From assembly GCA_032433595.1 (NCBI GenBank), contig JASWJB010000118.1, positions 53,633 to 117,632 of the forward strand: DNA of 64,000 bases. Direction: 5' to 3'. The DNA comes from Conoideocrella luteorostrata (Eukaryota; Ascomycota; Sordariomycetes; Hypocreales; Clavicipitaceae). The notes beneath the pieces are model-generated. The model saw only the letters and a list, made by a program, of their open reading frames with translations, made no database searches and had not been told where the DNA came from. Shown one piece after another: positions 22,208 through 34,398 of the stretch. The first letter of the stretch is position 1. Each line of letters opens with the position of its first letter. The position numbers and the translations under genes were made by a program.

Positions 22208-24104
22208 TTATGAAAGTATGGAAAATTGCGCGGATGCTTTGTATCTGGACTCGTCTCCTTTTGTCTTGGTGGTGTTTTTGATTGTGTCAGCCAGGTCCTT
22301 GAGATTGACCTTTTTGGTGGCCTCAGTTGACAGCTTAATGGTTAACTCCACTCTATCCGTATCTGTTTTGGTCTTGGAAAGATTTGATTCGAACCTATCA
22401 TTTATATTAGCAACGGGCACAGAAGCTCGATAGAGAAACCATCCATCATAAGAAGCCTTACTGAATTGTTGAGGCCACCTGGCTCGGTCCTAACGGTACT
22501 ACGGGAAACACAGCAGCCAAAATGTTTGCTACTGCCCCAATGTATAGGGCCCAGAACATGGCATCTCTGTGGTGACGTTCGATAATGCCGCAGAGGCTTT
22601 TGCTCAAAGCCTCATCCACTGGGCCGATGTCATGGCCCCACCTTGCGCTTGTCGTCAAGGCTAGCAACGCACGAGCGAGATGCGTTAGTCCAGGGCAATC
22701 AGAGTCACGAACCATAGTATAATGAAGTGCGAATGAGCTGTTGCTGTTAGTGCTATAACCGGACCGATTCCAGATTTGGCGGATGAATAGAGATGCCAAT
22801 CCGGGGCTTAAAATAGTCGGGATGTTCTGGAAGTTTACTTCAGTTTGCGGTAACGCGGCCGACAACAAGTCGAAAATAGCGTCGAAAAGCGGCTTCTCGG
22901 TTTCCTGGACATTGGCCAGGACTGCCAGGGGATTGCTTTCGCGGATTTCTCGGGGCATCTTCATCATCAAATAGCCTTGCCTATTTGACCCGCCACAAAA
23001 CGTGACACGGCCAATATTGGGTACGGCAGCGATAAAGGATTCAATTACGGTAGCAATGGCGGGAAACTGCTGACGTCGCCTTTTTGACATGCCATAAATC
23101 TTTCCGTCATGCTCGTCATTGACTTGGCGCATCTTGGTTGGCTGTTTGAATTGAGAACCCGGAACAGAATACGTGTTGGTCGAAGGGATTGGGTAGGGTG
23201 AGATTGGGTCGTTGTGCATCAGCATACTTCCGTATCCGCGGAATCCACCACCACACATAAACACATCAACACATTCATCCTCTCCCCTGTCATGGGCCTC
23301 TTTGATTGCGCGGAGGTCAGGGAACCGGGCACACAAGTTGGCATATATGCGCGCAATCCCGTCCTGCAGTGTGCTTATCTCTTTAGCCTGAACTTCGGCT
23401 GGTTGCGCCTGAAGTACTTTTGTAAGTTTCGCGGCTCCATACGGAAGACTCCTGCCAGCTATTGCGGCGTCAATCGTATAATTTTCCTTGCCGGTATCAA
23501 CCCATGTCATTTGTACGCTGCCACCACCAAGGTCGAGAAACAAGGCACCATTGGGAACGTTGACTAGGCCGCTTCTCGATCCCATGACGGCACCAAACAG
23601 GGTTTCAACAGCAGGATCTAGAATATGCACACCGAGACCATCGGTTGCGGCTGCGATGGCTTCGAGCATCTGACCTCCATTCGTTGCGCGACGCATTGCT
23701 TCCGTGGCAAGAATCGTCATCTGCGACTGGGGCACCCCGTGCATGATTGCCAGCTGGCGAAATCCTGACACTGCAGATGCAACAGCGTTTATGGTCTCGG
23801 GCGCAAATATTGGCCCATCTTCTGATTGAGTTAGAGCGTCGAATAGAGATATGGGTGCCCGACTGGAGTAGATGGGCTCGAGCAACCTGGTGGTGGGAGG
23901 CTCCATTGACGTAATTGAAAATCGAATACCATTGCTGCACTTTGCTTAGGACAAACTTTGGACTTGATCAATGCGCTAGGGGGAAATCCAACGAACAAAC
24001 CTTCCCATATCGACAATAGCATAGAGATGATTCTCATCGTCGGGATGCCAAGGTGGGACCGTCTCATGAAGAGTATCTATCGTGATGACGGCGGACGAGG
24101 GCAT
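22208..24104 (-). CDS. Ppx/GppA-family protein, Rtg2-like
   Basis: Three exons (24104-24001, 23934-22462, 22394-22208) give 587 residues. The first intron falls inside the phosphate-binding motif, so that AIVDMG joins SNGIRFSIT (residues 29-43). Other hallmarks of the actin/Hsp70-like Ppx/GppA fold are TEAMR (112-116), FLDLGGGSVQM (167-177), CGGGFRGYG and TFCGGSNRQGYLM. In bacteria the family hydrolyses polyphosphate or pppGpp. In yeast the homologue Rtg2 relays mitochondrial dysfunction to nuclear genes, binding ATP and the Mks1 inhibitor. The length matches Rtg2. The last small exon (FESNLSKTKTDTDRVEL) is easily missed because a stop directly follows the donor. It is tail to tail with the regulator, 104 bp apart. 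The family call is firm; the Rtg2 role is inference. Confidence 0.88.
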
Positions 24105-25851
24105 GACGGCAAATGGGCGCCGAAAGGGCCGCAATAGTAACGCAGAGGAAGGAACGAAGCACACAGGACGCTAAAGTGATGCAGAAAGAGGAGATTGTCG
24201 CGGAACCTAGAATGGGATATCATGTCACACACATATCGGCACGTAGTGACGTTGAGTGGTGAAGATTCTCCGCAGGAAAAATTATGGAAGTCGCAATTGG
24301 AAAGTGGGGGGGTGTGGGGGACGGACCATTTCCATGCGCTCAACGTCGACACAGTCAGATTCTACATGGCGCGAAACGAACCTCGAACGTACAATACTCT
24401 CGACTTTGGAACTAAGGATGTATATAAAATTGGCAGCTAATGATAACGAAATTGAATATTGCGCGGGAGTACCAAATTTACAGCCAGTGATAAAAGGAAA
24501 GTTTCTAATACGTTCAGCTCCAGTCGGAAGGAGGTGTCGACTCTGCGTTAGGGTTGTGGACGGGATTGGCCGCATTGTTGCCATCGCATCGAAGGCGAGC
24601 AACAACTGCTCGTGCATGATACAGCACAGATGCCGGGCATTCGTCCAAATCTGATTTCATCGAGCGGCTGGGCCTTGATGAAGCACGGAACGGCCAGGCC
24701 AACGTCATCCGGCAACGAGGAAAATATGAAGACGGGAAACAACGACACAACGACACGACGAGACAAACATACGCGCGCGAGACTACGCGTCTTTTATCTT
24801 CTCTATCTTTTCTTTTTGTTCTGATGGTCCTGCATTAGTTAGGCACACAGTTTTTCTTTTCTTTTTCGCTTCGCACAATGTCGTACTTACTTTTTTGCTC
24901 CCCAGCCATGCAAGAGTCTTTTAAGAAGTGGCTACGCAAGATATCTATGGCGCAAAATCCATAATAGTCTCGCTTCGCGTCGTCAAAGAGACAGTCCATA
25001 CGGCATACCCCGCAACTGCAATTCAGTACAATGCAATACTGCCTTATTAAACCCTACATTCGCCGGTCCGAATTTGTTCGAGTTTCTGCCGCATTAGCTG
25101 GGAAAATACGGAGCATTGATTTCAGTCACGCTTTTGGTGGTGGCGAAACCGTGCCCAACCTCGTTATAAGTAACCTCATGTTGTAGTGTACATAGATTTG
25201 GAGGGAGCAGGGAGCAGGGAGCATAGAATACGGAGAACAGGAGTGGTCTCCGTATATGGTAAATCTAGAGGGGAAGGCGGGGGGAGAGGAGTCAAATGCG
25301 TTGGCGTTGGCGTTGGCATTGGCATCGGCATCAATTGGAATCTCATCACGCAGCCAATTGATAATTACGACATTGGGCAGAAACGGACGCAATGTAACGG
25401 CGTGGGCCGCCTCAGGAGCCAGAGCGTCACGCTCACGCAGACAAAACAACAGCCGGTAGTTGATGCATATCCGCACCCTTTGGCGTTCGGGTACGGACGG
25501 AGTTGACGCTTAGCGGAAAACGATGCTTGGCGCATTCGTGGTCCAGCGGGATGTGCATGCATCGAGGCTCGAGCTGGCGCTGCACGGAGGACTCTTCCGG
25601 GGCAGCAGGACAACCTGGATGGGACGCATCTCAACCTCGAGGCGAATCGTGGATCTGTGGCGGACAGGCGGTCGTTCCATGTTGGTTGCATGGACCGATT
25701 CGCACCGCACCGAACGTCTCGTACTCCGTACTATGTACAAGGACGGCAAAGTTCCTGCGTGGTCCGTTCTGTGTGTCTCACTGGGCAGCTACGATGATCA
25801 TGGCAGCCCAGCAGGATGGTGAGCGGTTAACACGGGCGCCAGGGTCTGCCG

Positions 25852-25878
25852 AAGGGGGGGGAGGGAGGGGTGGGATGG
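25852..25878 (+). repeat. G-rich tract
   Basis: Runs of eight, three, four and three G separated by one or two bases, a potential G-quadruplex in noncoding DNA. Confidence 0.6.
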
Positions 25879-26242
25879 CAGATGGCTGAACGTGCCGTTC
25901 CGGATAACAAGACTAGTTACGGAGTAGCAGAACTAGCTACGGAGTACTTCGTAGTCCGTTCCGTAGTGTACTTGGTTTGTTTGCGTGGCGTGGGAGCAGT
26001 CATGTATCACAACCATTGGTAGCATCCGGCATATCATGAGTAGGGACGAATTTTCCTAGTCCAAGGGGCGTAATTATGCAATGGGTTTTGGCGCGTCAGG
26101 AAACCAAGCCGAGACTCTCACGAGCGGGCTTCAGGGATGCATGTACAGCGCCGCTGTCGAGTGTATTCATTCGCTCGTTGCGCACCACGTTGCGACAACC
26201 CGCTCAACCGCAGCACCATCCAGATGAATTGTGAATTGTAGG

Positions 26243-26258
26243 TACGGAGTACTCCGTC
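26243..26258. repeat. Near-perfect palindrome of the dispersed motif
   Basis: TACGGAGTACTCCGTC, the same 16-bp palindrome as at 8244-8259 with the last base changed. Confidence 0.8.
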
Positions 26259-27160
26259 CTCCGTCGTCATTCGCCCAGTCGCGCGTGCTCCAGTCATCAC
26301 CTCAGCGCCAACCCATCACCCCGGCACTCCGCGTTCGACCCCGCTGCGTGGCTGTCAGCGCCAATGCCTCTCCACGATGTTGAAAAGCCTCTTTCGTCCT
26401 GCGAGTGATGTGGTAGCACGGACTGATTGGTTCTTGTAAGCTGCGTTTTGGATCATATTTGGCGTCGGTGGAACCAACAGCACGACTGGCTGTGCTGAAC
26501 GCACCCTGTCTCACTGGCTGGCGAGTTAAATAGTTGCGCCATGCTTGCTTACCCGAATTCCAGCCAGCGTACGGAGCACTCGGTACGAAGCACGATACTA
26601 GTATTGGGTTGCAACACTCCAGCGCGTCTACTTACCCTCCAACCCTCGCCGGAAGGTATTCATGAGGCTGCACCGTCTGGTTCATGCGTCTCGGGTCAAG
26701 GCGAGACACGGGGACAAAGTTTTGTTGCTCCGCACAGTTTATCGATTTGTTGGCATTCGGCCAAGACCCAGAGAGCGTTCTGACATCTACCTGTAGGTGG
26801 GTAGTGGCGGCCGTGGATACATGATCGCATCCTTCACACGGAGACTACATTCCCCGCAATATGCGGTATCGCATGTACGACATGGTGGTAACTGACTGCT
26901 GTTCGAAGTACGGAGTACACAACAAGAGTTTGGGACTGTGGATAAGACTGACCTCGCAGTGCTCCTTTGAAATCGCCATGTGGTAATATTGGCAGCGCTG
27001 GAATGTTGATACGGACCGACACCCTTCACATTCCAGACGCTGTTCAAGAGACGCAGGCCATTGGTGGTTTGATGATGGTGTTTGCTTGCGCAGGAAAGAC
27101 TATCCGTGCGGGCACGGTACTCTTGCAGTAAACCTATTTTCGTAAAAAAGGACGCCAGCG

Positions 27161-27187
27161 TATCATGTATCATGTATCATGTATCAC
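27161..27187. repeat. (TATCATG)n tandem repeat
   Basis: Three full TATCATG units and a partial fourth, TATCA. Noncoding. Confidence 0.8.
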
Positions 27188-30100
27188 AGAGACCACTAGT
27201 TGCACCAGCAGCGCTCAACTTTGAATGCGACCGACATGAAGCAACTTCAACCGAGTCTGGCGTAGTACGCCTACCAAAAGCAACCAAAACAAGCCAAAAA
27301 CGTGTCCGCGTTCTCGACACTTGATATTTTCTCCAAACGACTATGCTGAGAAAATCGAGACGTGTAGGATGGAGCTGTCATTGTTCCGTGTGTCTCTTGA
27401 ACCCGCAGTTGGCATACGCCATCAACCGCCTCCAAGTATTGCGCATGATACAGCACGATGGCTTGGATATCAATATCACTATCACTCTGCGGGCAGACCG
27501 TGGGTATCGGTCCTGCACTCTGGACCAGGGTCGATGATGTGATAAGACTGCATCCTGCCCAGCTCTGGAGGCGCAGCGTTCCCATGCTGCCGCCGACGAA
27601 GCCGCCGCCACTAGAACACGATAAACCAGTTACCTCGCAAGCCTCGAAGTCCAACAGTAGGAAACAAGCCCTTTGGCTCAGCGGCGCATATAGATTGGCC
27701 CAAGCTACTGCACAGAGAACAAGTGCTATACGTAGGACTCATGCCGTGCATTTTGTATTGTAAACATTACCCCGTACCATAGTCCGTAATGTACAATGCA
27801 CACTCCCGCCACTGGTCGCCAGATAGTTTACGGAGTAGTAGTTTGTGACAGACAAGTGAAACTAGACAAGCTCCACCAGCCACCAGCCCGTGGATGGTTG
27901 GTTGTCGCTTCTTAAGTCCCTGATTGGCTCTTTTAATTGAACAATTGACCTCGACTCTGTACACGGTTCCCCGCTTTCGACGCGTCTCATCCACGTCTGA
28001 CGCGACCGTTTCGCGTTCGCCTTGTAATGTGTACGAACCTTTGACCGGTCTTCCTTTCCATCCTGGTCCCCGCGCTTAGCCATGCCGCTCCGTGGTGGTG
28101 GAATGTCCTCGAAGTTACAGTCGAACTCTGCAGTGAGTTCTCATCGGGATACCAGATTGGCTGTGAACTTCCCTGTTCGCAGACAGTTGACATACAACTT
28201 CTCCGCAGAGACATGGTTGATGTCGTCTTCACATCACAAACCGGTCACGCATGGAGTATCTGCATATGTGCACTGATGTCAGGTGGCGAGCTCCAAGGTT
28301 GCCCGTGTCTTCCGTTGACACACATGGCCGTATTGCGATGAGATCCGGACGCTGAGATAGTCCGAGGTCATTGCTCACCATGTCGGCCAAAGAGGTTGAG
28401 CACCCCTACCCGTGATGGCTGGCTGGCAACACCGATCACCGCCACTGGCCAAACCAACCTCCCCTTTTGCCTCTGCTTATGTGTCGAAGCTAGTGCCCAT
28501 GGGCCAGCCGCCCAGTGAACCCGGAGAGCTTCCCGAGCCCCTTCCATATGCGGCAATCATCAGTTAATCATTTGAACAAACTTGATCGTTGAGTTTGTAT
28601 TCACTCAACAAGACCCTGTCATCCGAATTTGTGCGGGTCGCGGTTCAACTCCGACCATGGACCAAACTGACCTCCACAAAAGTCTCAACAACGATAAATG
28701 ATAATCACGGGCCTTCCCCGCCCCAAGTCTTGTCTTAGTATGCCAGTAACTACTCCGTAACTATTCTGCTATTGTAAATACATAGACATGTGCCGCGTTG
28801 TCTTGCTGGTCTTGGATTGTGGACACTTAACTCTGTACATTGTCCAAGCACCACGACACTGCCGCCTTCCAGTCTCAGTCAACTCTCAGTCATCCTGCAC
28901 GTCACTTGTCTGCTACCAGGACGCTCTCTGTATCGCCTCGCCGCGTCTGCCGAGTCCGGCATCCGGCTGGTAAGCCATTCCCATAGCTAGCTTAGAAATA
29001 GCGCTTTTCACCATTCCCCTAACTGTTCCTCTTTCTATCCCAGACTGAACGGGAGGCGAAAGATTTCATTAGCTTCACCTCTGGACATTCTGGGCGTGAT
29101 TTCCGCTGCCGCTCCATGAAGCTGTGTGGCAGGCCATCTGAACGGACCGTGTTGACTAGCTTCCGGCAGCGCAAGCTGGGGTCCTCTTGACTCTCTTCCC
29201 ACCGCCATCACCGCCGGGGCCCTGGTCAGACCAACTCGACGACTGGTCTCGAGGTGAGACTTTTGGAGTGGGGGGCGGCCTGCTCTCGAGGCCCGCCGTC
29301 GTGCGTCTCTACGGCCAAATGCTACTCCGTATGGAGTACTTGTCTGGCGACTGACTGCTACCTCGATGCCCGCTACTTGCGAAGTGTTGGGAGTGTGAAG
29401 GGTGAAGGGTACCTGGCTGGGTACTCCAGCGTGCTAGCTGTAGATACAATGCTCCGCACCACAGCGAGACCGCAGTTGGCGGACCCTTGCCCTCGCCAAA
29501 CGCTGGCGAGAGAGCGGTGCTGTCAGGCCTGTCTAGCCCCGAGGCCTCAGTCCGTGAAATATGACCAACTAGTTAGTCGCAGCCAGACTCCAATGGGAGA
29601 CACATAACAGATTGAGCACTGTGTGGTCCTCCGGCCCTACCTACACTACACACCCCTGGCTGCTTGGCTGTTGGGTGGTTGTCCGTCCCCCGGCGCAAGC
29701 TTCCAACAGTCCCGCTCCTGTCTGATTTCTGCATTTTCTGCAGTCGCTCTGTGCGCCGCGCCAGAGTTCTCAGGTTCTCTCGTCGCCAATGGTCGTCTCC
29801 ACTGCGTAGTGTCTAGTGCCTAGTGTCCTGCTCTGGCTAGGTGGTCGCTCCTCCCAACTCTCTTCTCTCTATGGGCTGTGGTCCTGAGCAAGGAAGAAGG
29901 AAGGCAGGCACCGCGACTCCCCTCTCCATCAGACGGAACACGGAGTACGGAGTACCTACATACAAGCTGCTCCTCCACACTTGTACACCCTGACGCCCTG
30001 CTCCTCTCTCTTTCATCTTCAATCATTCCTGTCTCTCTTTTTCGCGGTCGCAACCCCATCTGTGCGCCAATCTGCCACCGGGCAGAGCTGCTCTCGATTG

Positions 30101-30762
30101 TCAGTTGCTGTATCGCAGGAGCTCCGACATCTTAGTCGGATGACGAATTCACCAGCTCCTCGACTCGCGACGCTCATCGACGCTCTGTTTCCTCCTCGGC
30201 TTCGTGGCAAAAGCTCACGGCGCATACAACAACAACGACCTCGCCACAGCCATCTACGACCGACTACTGCCCTGGCGCACGCCAACCATTTTCCTTTATC
30301 TACATACTACCTACCCATGAATCAATCATAATTGTTTCTGCGATTAATCGCCGGATCGCATTTCTACGCTTGTCGCGTGGTTCGACTCAGCGACCGAGAC
30401 TTTATGCATTCCAGTTGCGACAGACTAAAACAAAACTGCCGCGCTCTAGTTTTGCGACCACATCGGCCTTACCATCTGCAGCGACTCAGAATCGGGGCCC
30501 AGACAATATCAACTCACACGAGACTCGGAAGCGACTAAGACACTGCGGGTTGGATTTAGAAACTTTGGCGCGCTTTCCTTTTTTCCAGACTTCTGCGCCG
30601 AGTTTCTTCTTTTCTGCTCTCCTGCCCCCCTTACTTTAAGATCGTCCCCCCGTGCGTCCGCCCCGAGACGAAAGATTTCCAGACGCGGTGTCATCGCATG
30701 CCATACAATACCGCACCACACCAACTAAGATACAAGTACATATACACACATATATATACACG

Positions 30763-32712
30763 ATGCCCCCCTTTGAACCGCTTCGGGCTTCTCGCCCAAG
30801 GCGACTTCGCCAATCTCCAGCACCTAAAACCCCCGAGCCCACTAACGAAGGCCAAGTCCAACCTCCCTCGCCTCCCAGGCTTCGATTTCGCTTACGGAGG
30901 CGGACTGCCTCGGAACTAAACGCCCCGACGTCACAATTTCTTGCATCAGTTGCCGCCGCCGACATTCCCATTCCCAGCATCGAGGAACCTCAAGTTTACG
31001 ACGACGAAGACATGCTCAGCATCGATTATCCGGTCATCACCACGTTGGATCGGATTGACGATGTCGCTTTGTCGGCGCAATCGAGTCGCGGCAGGGCATT
31101 CTCGCCACCCAAGACTCCAGCCCCGGGCCTTGCGCCGTCACTGTCACCGAAACAGTTCCCGGATTGGTCGATAGACAGCGCCTTCAGCAGTCTCGAATCA
31201 ACCCCAGAGTACGAAAGCAGCCGGCCCTCCACCGCACGTTCTACTCAGACTTCTTCGTCACTCTTCAGCCAGTCCTCTTTTACATCGGAGGACTTCCTAA
31301 GTCAATGCGTCAGCCCCGAGAGCGAACACAACGAACGGTTTGGCCACTTCCTTGCGCCTGACGATGCAGCCAAGACCATCAAGCCTTCGGTCCCATCAAC
31401 CAAGTCTGCCAAGTCAAGGAGAGCGCCGTGGACCAAAGCTATGAGCCAGCACCTATGGTCCACATACATGACGTACCTACAGGATCCCAAGGTCACTCCT
31501 TTCCGAGTCGGCAAGAGCGGAATCCCCCCATCTGGGGTATGTATGCGCGTTGCCAGAGAAGCCAAGAGAAGCTGGAAAGGCTCTCGGACAACTACCAAAC
31601 CGGATCATAAGAGCGGCAGCTCAACACCCACGGCAGAGTTCTCAAGCCCTTACATCTTGTGGCCGCACACCTGTGCAGCCACAAGAGGTCACCTAAGAGA
31701 GCTCTGCAAGGCTCACAACGCTTCAACAACACGCCATATTCAATACCTTTCCAACAGCCCAACCCCATTTGGCAAGACAGTGAATCGTTTCTGGAGCCGT
31801 CGATCGGTGCCGGCTCGGTCTCCATCAGTGTTCTCCGGCTCAGATATGGCAATGTCTTTGACCGTTTCCACAGCAGACTCGATGCAGCGTCAAGGACCTT
31901 TGGCACAGTTGACAAGCTCGCAGTTTGAACTGCCAGCCAAGTCCCCCTCCACAGAGCAGCCTGTATTCAATTTCGGCGGCAATTTGGAACAGTCCCGACC
32001 GCGCCTTGGCTCACCATTCATGGCTAGAAGTTATGGACCCAGCTCATCGTCCGGCTTAGTTGGCGGTTTGAATGAGAGCCCCGAAATTCAACGTCAAGCC
32101 CGCACGGTTGGCACCCGGCGAGGTCTTGGATCCCCGGTGAGACTCGACCAGAGCCGGACCAGCACTCAAAAGCGCAGATCGAGGCAATCAGTCTTGGAAC
32201 CACGGCGCATCAAGCGACCCAGCCTGGGCTCAGACTTCTGGACCGATCCATCGGGTAACGGAAATGCAGAAACTGAAGCTCACTTTGTCGAGTACAGTTC
32301 TACAGACTCGAACCAACGCGACAATTTGTTCGTTCCCCGCACGAACCTGCAGGAGCTCTTTGAGGCCTCGAACCCAGCTCCATCCCTGGCTGGGTCAGCA
32401 AGCTTCCGCCCCACCGCCACAGCTCTGCCTTCGTCGCAGACCGTCCCTGCTAGGCTCGGATCCCCATTTTCTGCAAAGGCGACGAGCCACTCTTTTCCAA
32501 ACCGACACTCCCGCGTCTCATCCATCGATATCGGGGCCGTCCTACGTCCCTTTGCCACTGTACACCAGTTGGGAGAGAAGTCCAACAACGCTGCGACTAC
32601 TGCCACTTCTGCCAAGACACCATTGGTCAACCGTCTGGCGTATATCGATGAACGCCTCAAAGACTTCCGTCATCGAGGTAGAAATAGCCGTCGGTCACAG
32701 TCACCTTTCTAA
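30763..32712 (+). CDS. Conserved Ser/Pro-rich protein, probably nuclear
   Basis: Single-exon frame of 649 residues starting MPPFEPLRASRP. Most of it is Ser/Thr/Pro/Arg-rich and probably disordered. Two segments look structured: about residues 215-270 (RRAPWTKAMSQHLWSTYMTY, ending VAREAKRSWKG), Trp-rich and helical, reminiscent of a Myb/SANT-type or related DNA-binding helix set, and about 293-313 (PYILWPHTCAATRGHLRELC). The N-terminal basic runs (RPRRLRQ, RLRFRLRRR) and KRRSRQ near 505 could be nuclear signals. I recall similar proteins in other sordariomycetes without known function and give no symbol. A frame extends upstream without stop to 30652 but its first codon is not ATG. An overlapping upstream frame starts at 30698. 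Confidence 0.75.
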   Translation: MPPFEPLRASRPRRLRQSPAPKTPEPTNEGQVQPPSPPRLRFRLRRRTASELNAPTSQFLASVAAADIPIPSIEEPQVYDDEDMLSIDYPVITTLDRIDDVALSAQSSRGRAFSPPKTPAPGLAPSLSPKQFPDWSIDSAFSSLESTPEYESSRPSTARSTQTSSSLFSQSSFTSEDFLSQCVSPESEHNERFGHFLAPDDAAKTIKPSVPSTKSAKSRRAPWTKAMSQHLWSTYMTYLQDPKVTPFRVGKSGIPPSGVCMRVAREAKRSWKGSRTTTKPDHKSGSSTPTAEFSSPYILWPHTCAATRGHLRELCKAHNASTTRHIQYLSNSPTPFGKTVNRFWSRRSVPARSPSVFSGSDMAMSLTVSTADSMQRQGPLAQLTSSQFELPAKSPSTEQPVFNFGGNLEQSRPRLGSPFMARSYGPSSSSGLVGGLNESPEIQRQARTVGTRRGLGSPVRLDQSRTSTQKRRSRQSVLEPRRIKRPSLGSDFWTDPSGNGNAETEAHFVEYSSTDSNQRDNLFVPRTNLQELFEASNPAPSLAGSASFRPTATALPSSQTVPARLGSPFSAKATSHSFPNRHSRVSSIDIGAVLRPFATVHQLGEKSNNAATTATSAKTPLVNRLAYIDERLKDFRHRGRNSRRSQSPF

Positions 32713-34398
32713 TACCGTCGCCCCTTCGTACACGGGAAAAAGGGAGCATTATCATGACAACTTATGACCCAGCATAACAAACCAATATATCCACCAATGA
32801 GATGCAAACTCGAAAAATGCCACAATATTCAGCGAGATTTGCAATCTATTGGGATCATTGCAATGTAACGACTTTATGATGATTGAATGATAAACAATAG
32901 AGGGACCACAGACCCCCCGCCCACCCAGAACTGTCTGCTTGTATATTTTTTCCCTGACGTTCACTCTTTTCTTCTTTTTCTTCTTCCTCTTATTTGGTCG
33001 CCTTTGTGACCATTTTTATGCGCACTACATCGGGTCTTTTGTACTTTGCAGAAAAACCAGGATTCGTATCGTCCAATCGAAGGGACGTTCTACGTTTTTT
33101 CACGCAATATCAAATGCGAGTGTATGCAAACTTTTATATCTTACTCTCTTTCTTTTCTTTTCTTTTTCTCTTTTTTTTTTTTCCTCCTCTTTCCGTTTCG
33201 ACCACAATCAGCTTTTTGTCCAGTCCCTTGTTTTTCACTTTGGACAGGTTATAAGAGATTTGACACTGGATTTGATGAGATTATGATGTATATACCTTCT
33301 CAGAATTTTGTGGATGCGGGATTGGGATTGGATTTGCGACCGAATTACGAGTGAAGGAACTTACTTTTATTATTATTATTATGACGAAAACAGAAAAGTT
33401 GCTCAATGTGTGCAGCCTGGAGGGCTTCTGAGAGTATAGAAATCTTGGTATCTAGGCTATGAATGATGAAAGAATGCATGACTCGGAACTTTCGGACTTG
33501 CTGGCGAGGACATTTGTGTGAGATGAGAGATTGTTCCTGTTTCGCTGTCGCGACGTAGTGGTTAGTGGGAAAGATCTGGTCAGCCAGTCACCCGCTAATA
33601 AGGGAAGAGCGTAAAATGGGACAAGACAGACAAATTCTGGGATGGCGAATGATAGACCAAAGAGAGAAAAAGAAAAAAATCGTGTTTGGAGTAATAAGCT
33701 TCATCATCCTTATTAACATTACATCAAGATATTTCGCAGTCCATTCCTTTCACTACTGTATAGACACGTACTCCGTAGCATACCAGTACTATCTACGCAT
33801 CCACGCATGCAAACTATCATTAACTTCCTCAGTCTTCAACGCAACCAAGCTCCAAGCCTTGGACCTTGATAGGATTCATATGCATATTAGGGTACTTTTT
33901 TCAGGGCCCATGCCCATGCCGATACCTAGCTCCTACTGCCCGAGTACTTACGTACTAGTTACTCCGTATTCCGTAGACCGCTGTGTACATGCTCATAGTC
34001 CGCTTTGCTTGGCTTAGTATATTGGCCCTTGGCGAACTACTCGAGCGGCTTCAATTCAATCCAATCCAGGAAAGCCAGGGTCTGGTAAGACTGGATTCTC
34101 CGTGAATTGCGACTTTTGAGACAAGTTTTCACCCTGTCTTCACCGTCGCGGTGGACATGGAATGAGCTGCGTACCCCTGAGCAGGACACCAGGAATAGGG
34201 GTCCAGAAGACCCTGACGGGGGTGTAAGACATCACTTCATCGGTATGTATTGGCATCGGAACGGCCATCCAGCGTCCACAAAACGTCTTCCGGCAAGGGG
34301 CGGGTTATTACTTTCTTTCTTTCCTTCTTTCCTTCTTTCCTTTCAGCTCTCAGCCGTAAATGCCATGAATTTTGCATTCCGGTCTCCATTCTGGAGCC
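32713..34398. other. Intergenic between convergent genes
   Basis: No supported gene. The region is A/T- and T-rich near 32.95-33.25 kb (T-runs), has an ATT run at about 33366-33382, exact motif copies at 33769 and 33960, and TTTC/TTCC repeats at about 34312-34346. Confidence 0.55.

Larger units (their letters stand above)
24105..30762. other. 6.6-kb region without a convincing gene
   Basis: No frame here shows a domain, a consistent exon chain or a credible start, although both strands were read. It contains many copies of the 9-mer motif (25722, 25918, 25938, 26243, 26909, 27829, 28751, 29323, 29946), a G-rich tract at about 25852-25878, and a 7-bp tandem at about 27161-27187. The right part (about 28.7-30.7 kb) is C/T-rich and may be a long promoter or leader of the gene at 30763. 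Confidence 0.5.

Noticed and set aside
25503..25889. 128-codon frame in the large gene-free stretch
   Set aside because: Composition and the absence of any motif suggest chance; overlapping frames occur on both strands.
28635..28660. T-loop-like GGTTCAACTCC suggestive of a tRNA
   Set aside because: Flanking bases do not form a T stem and no acceptor or anticodon arm could be built upstream.
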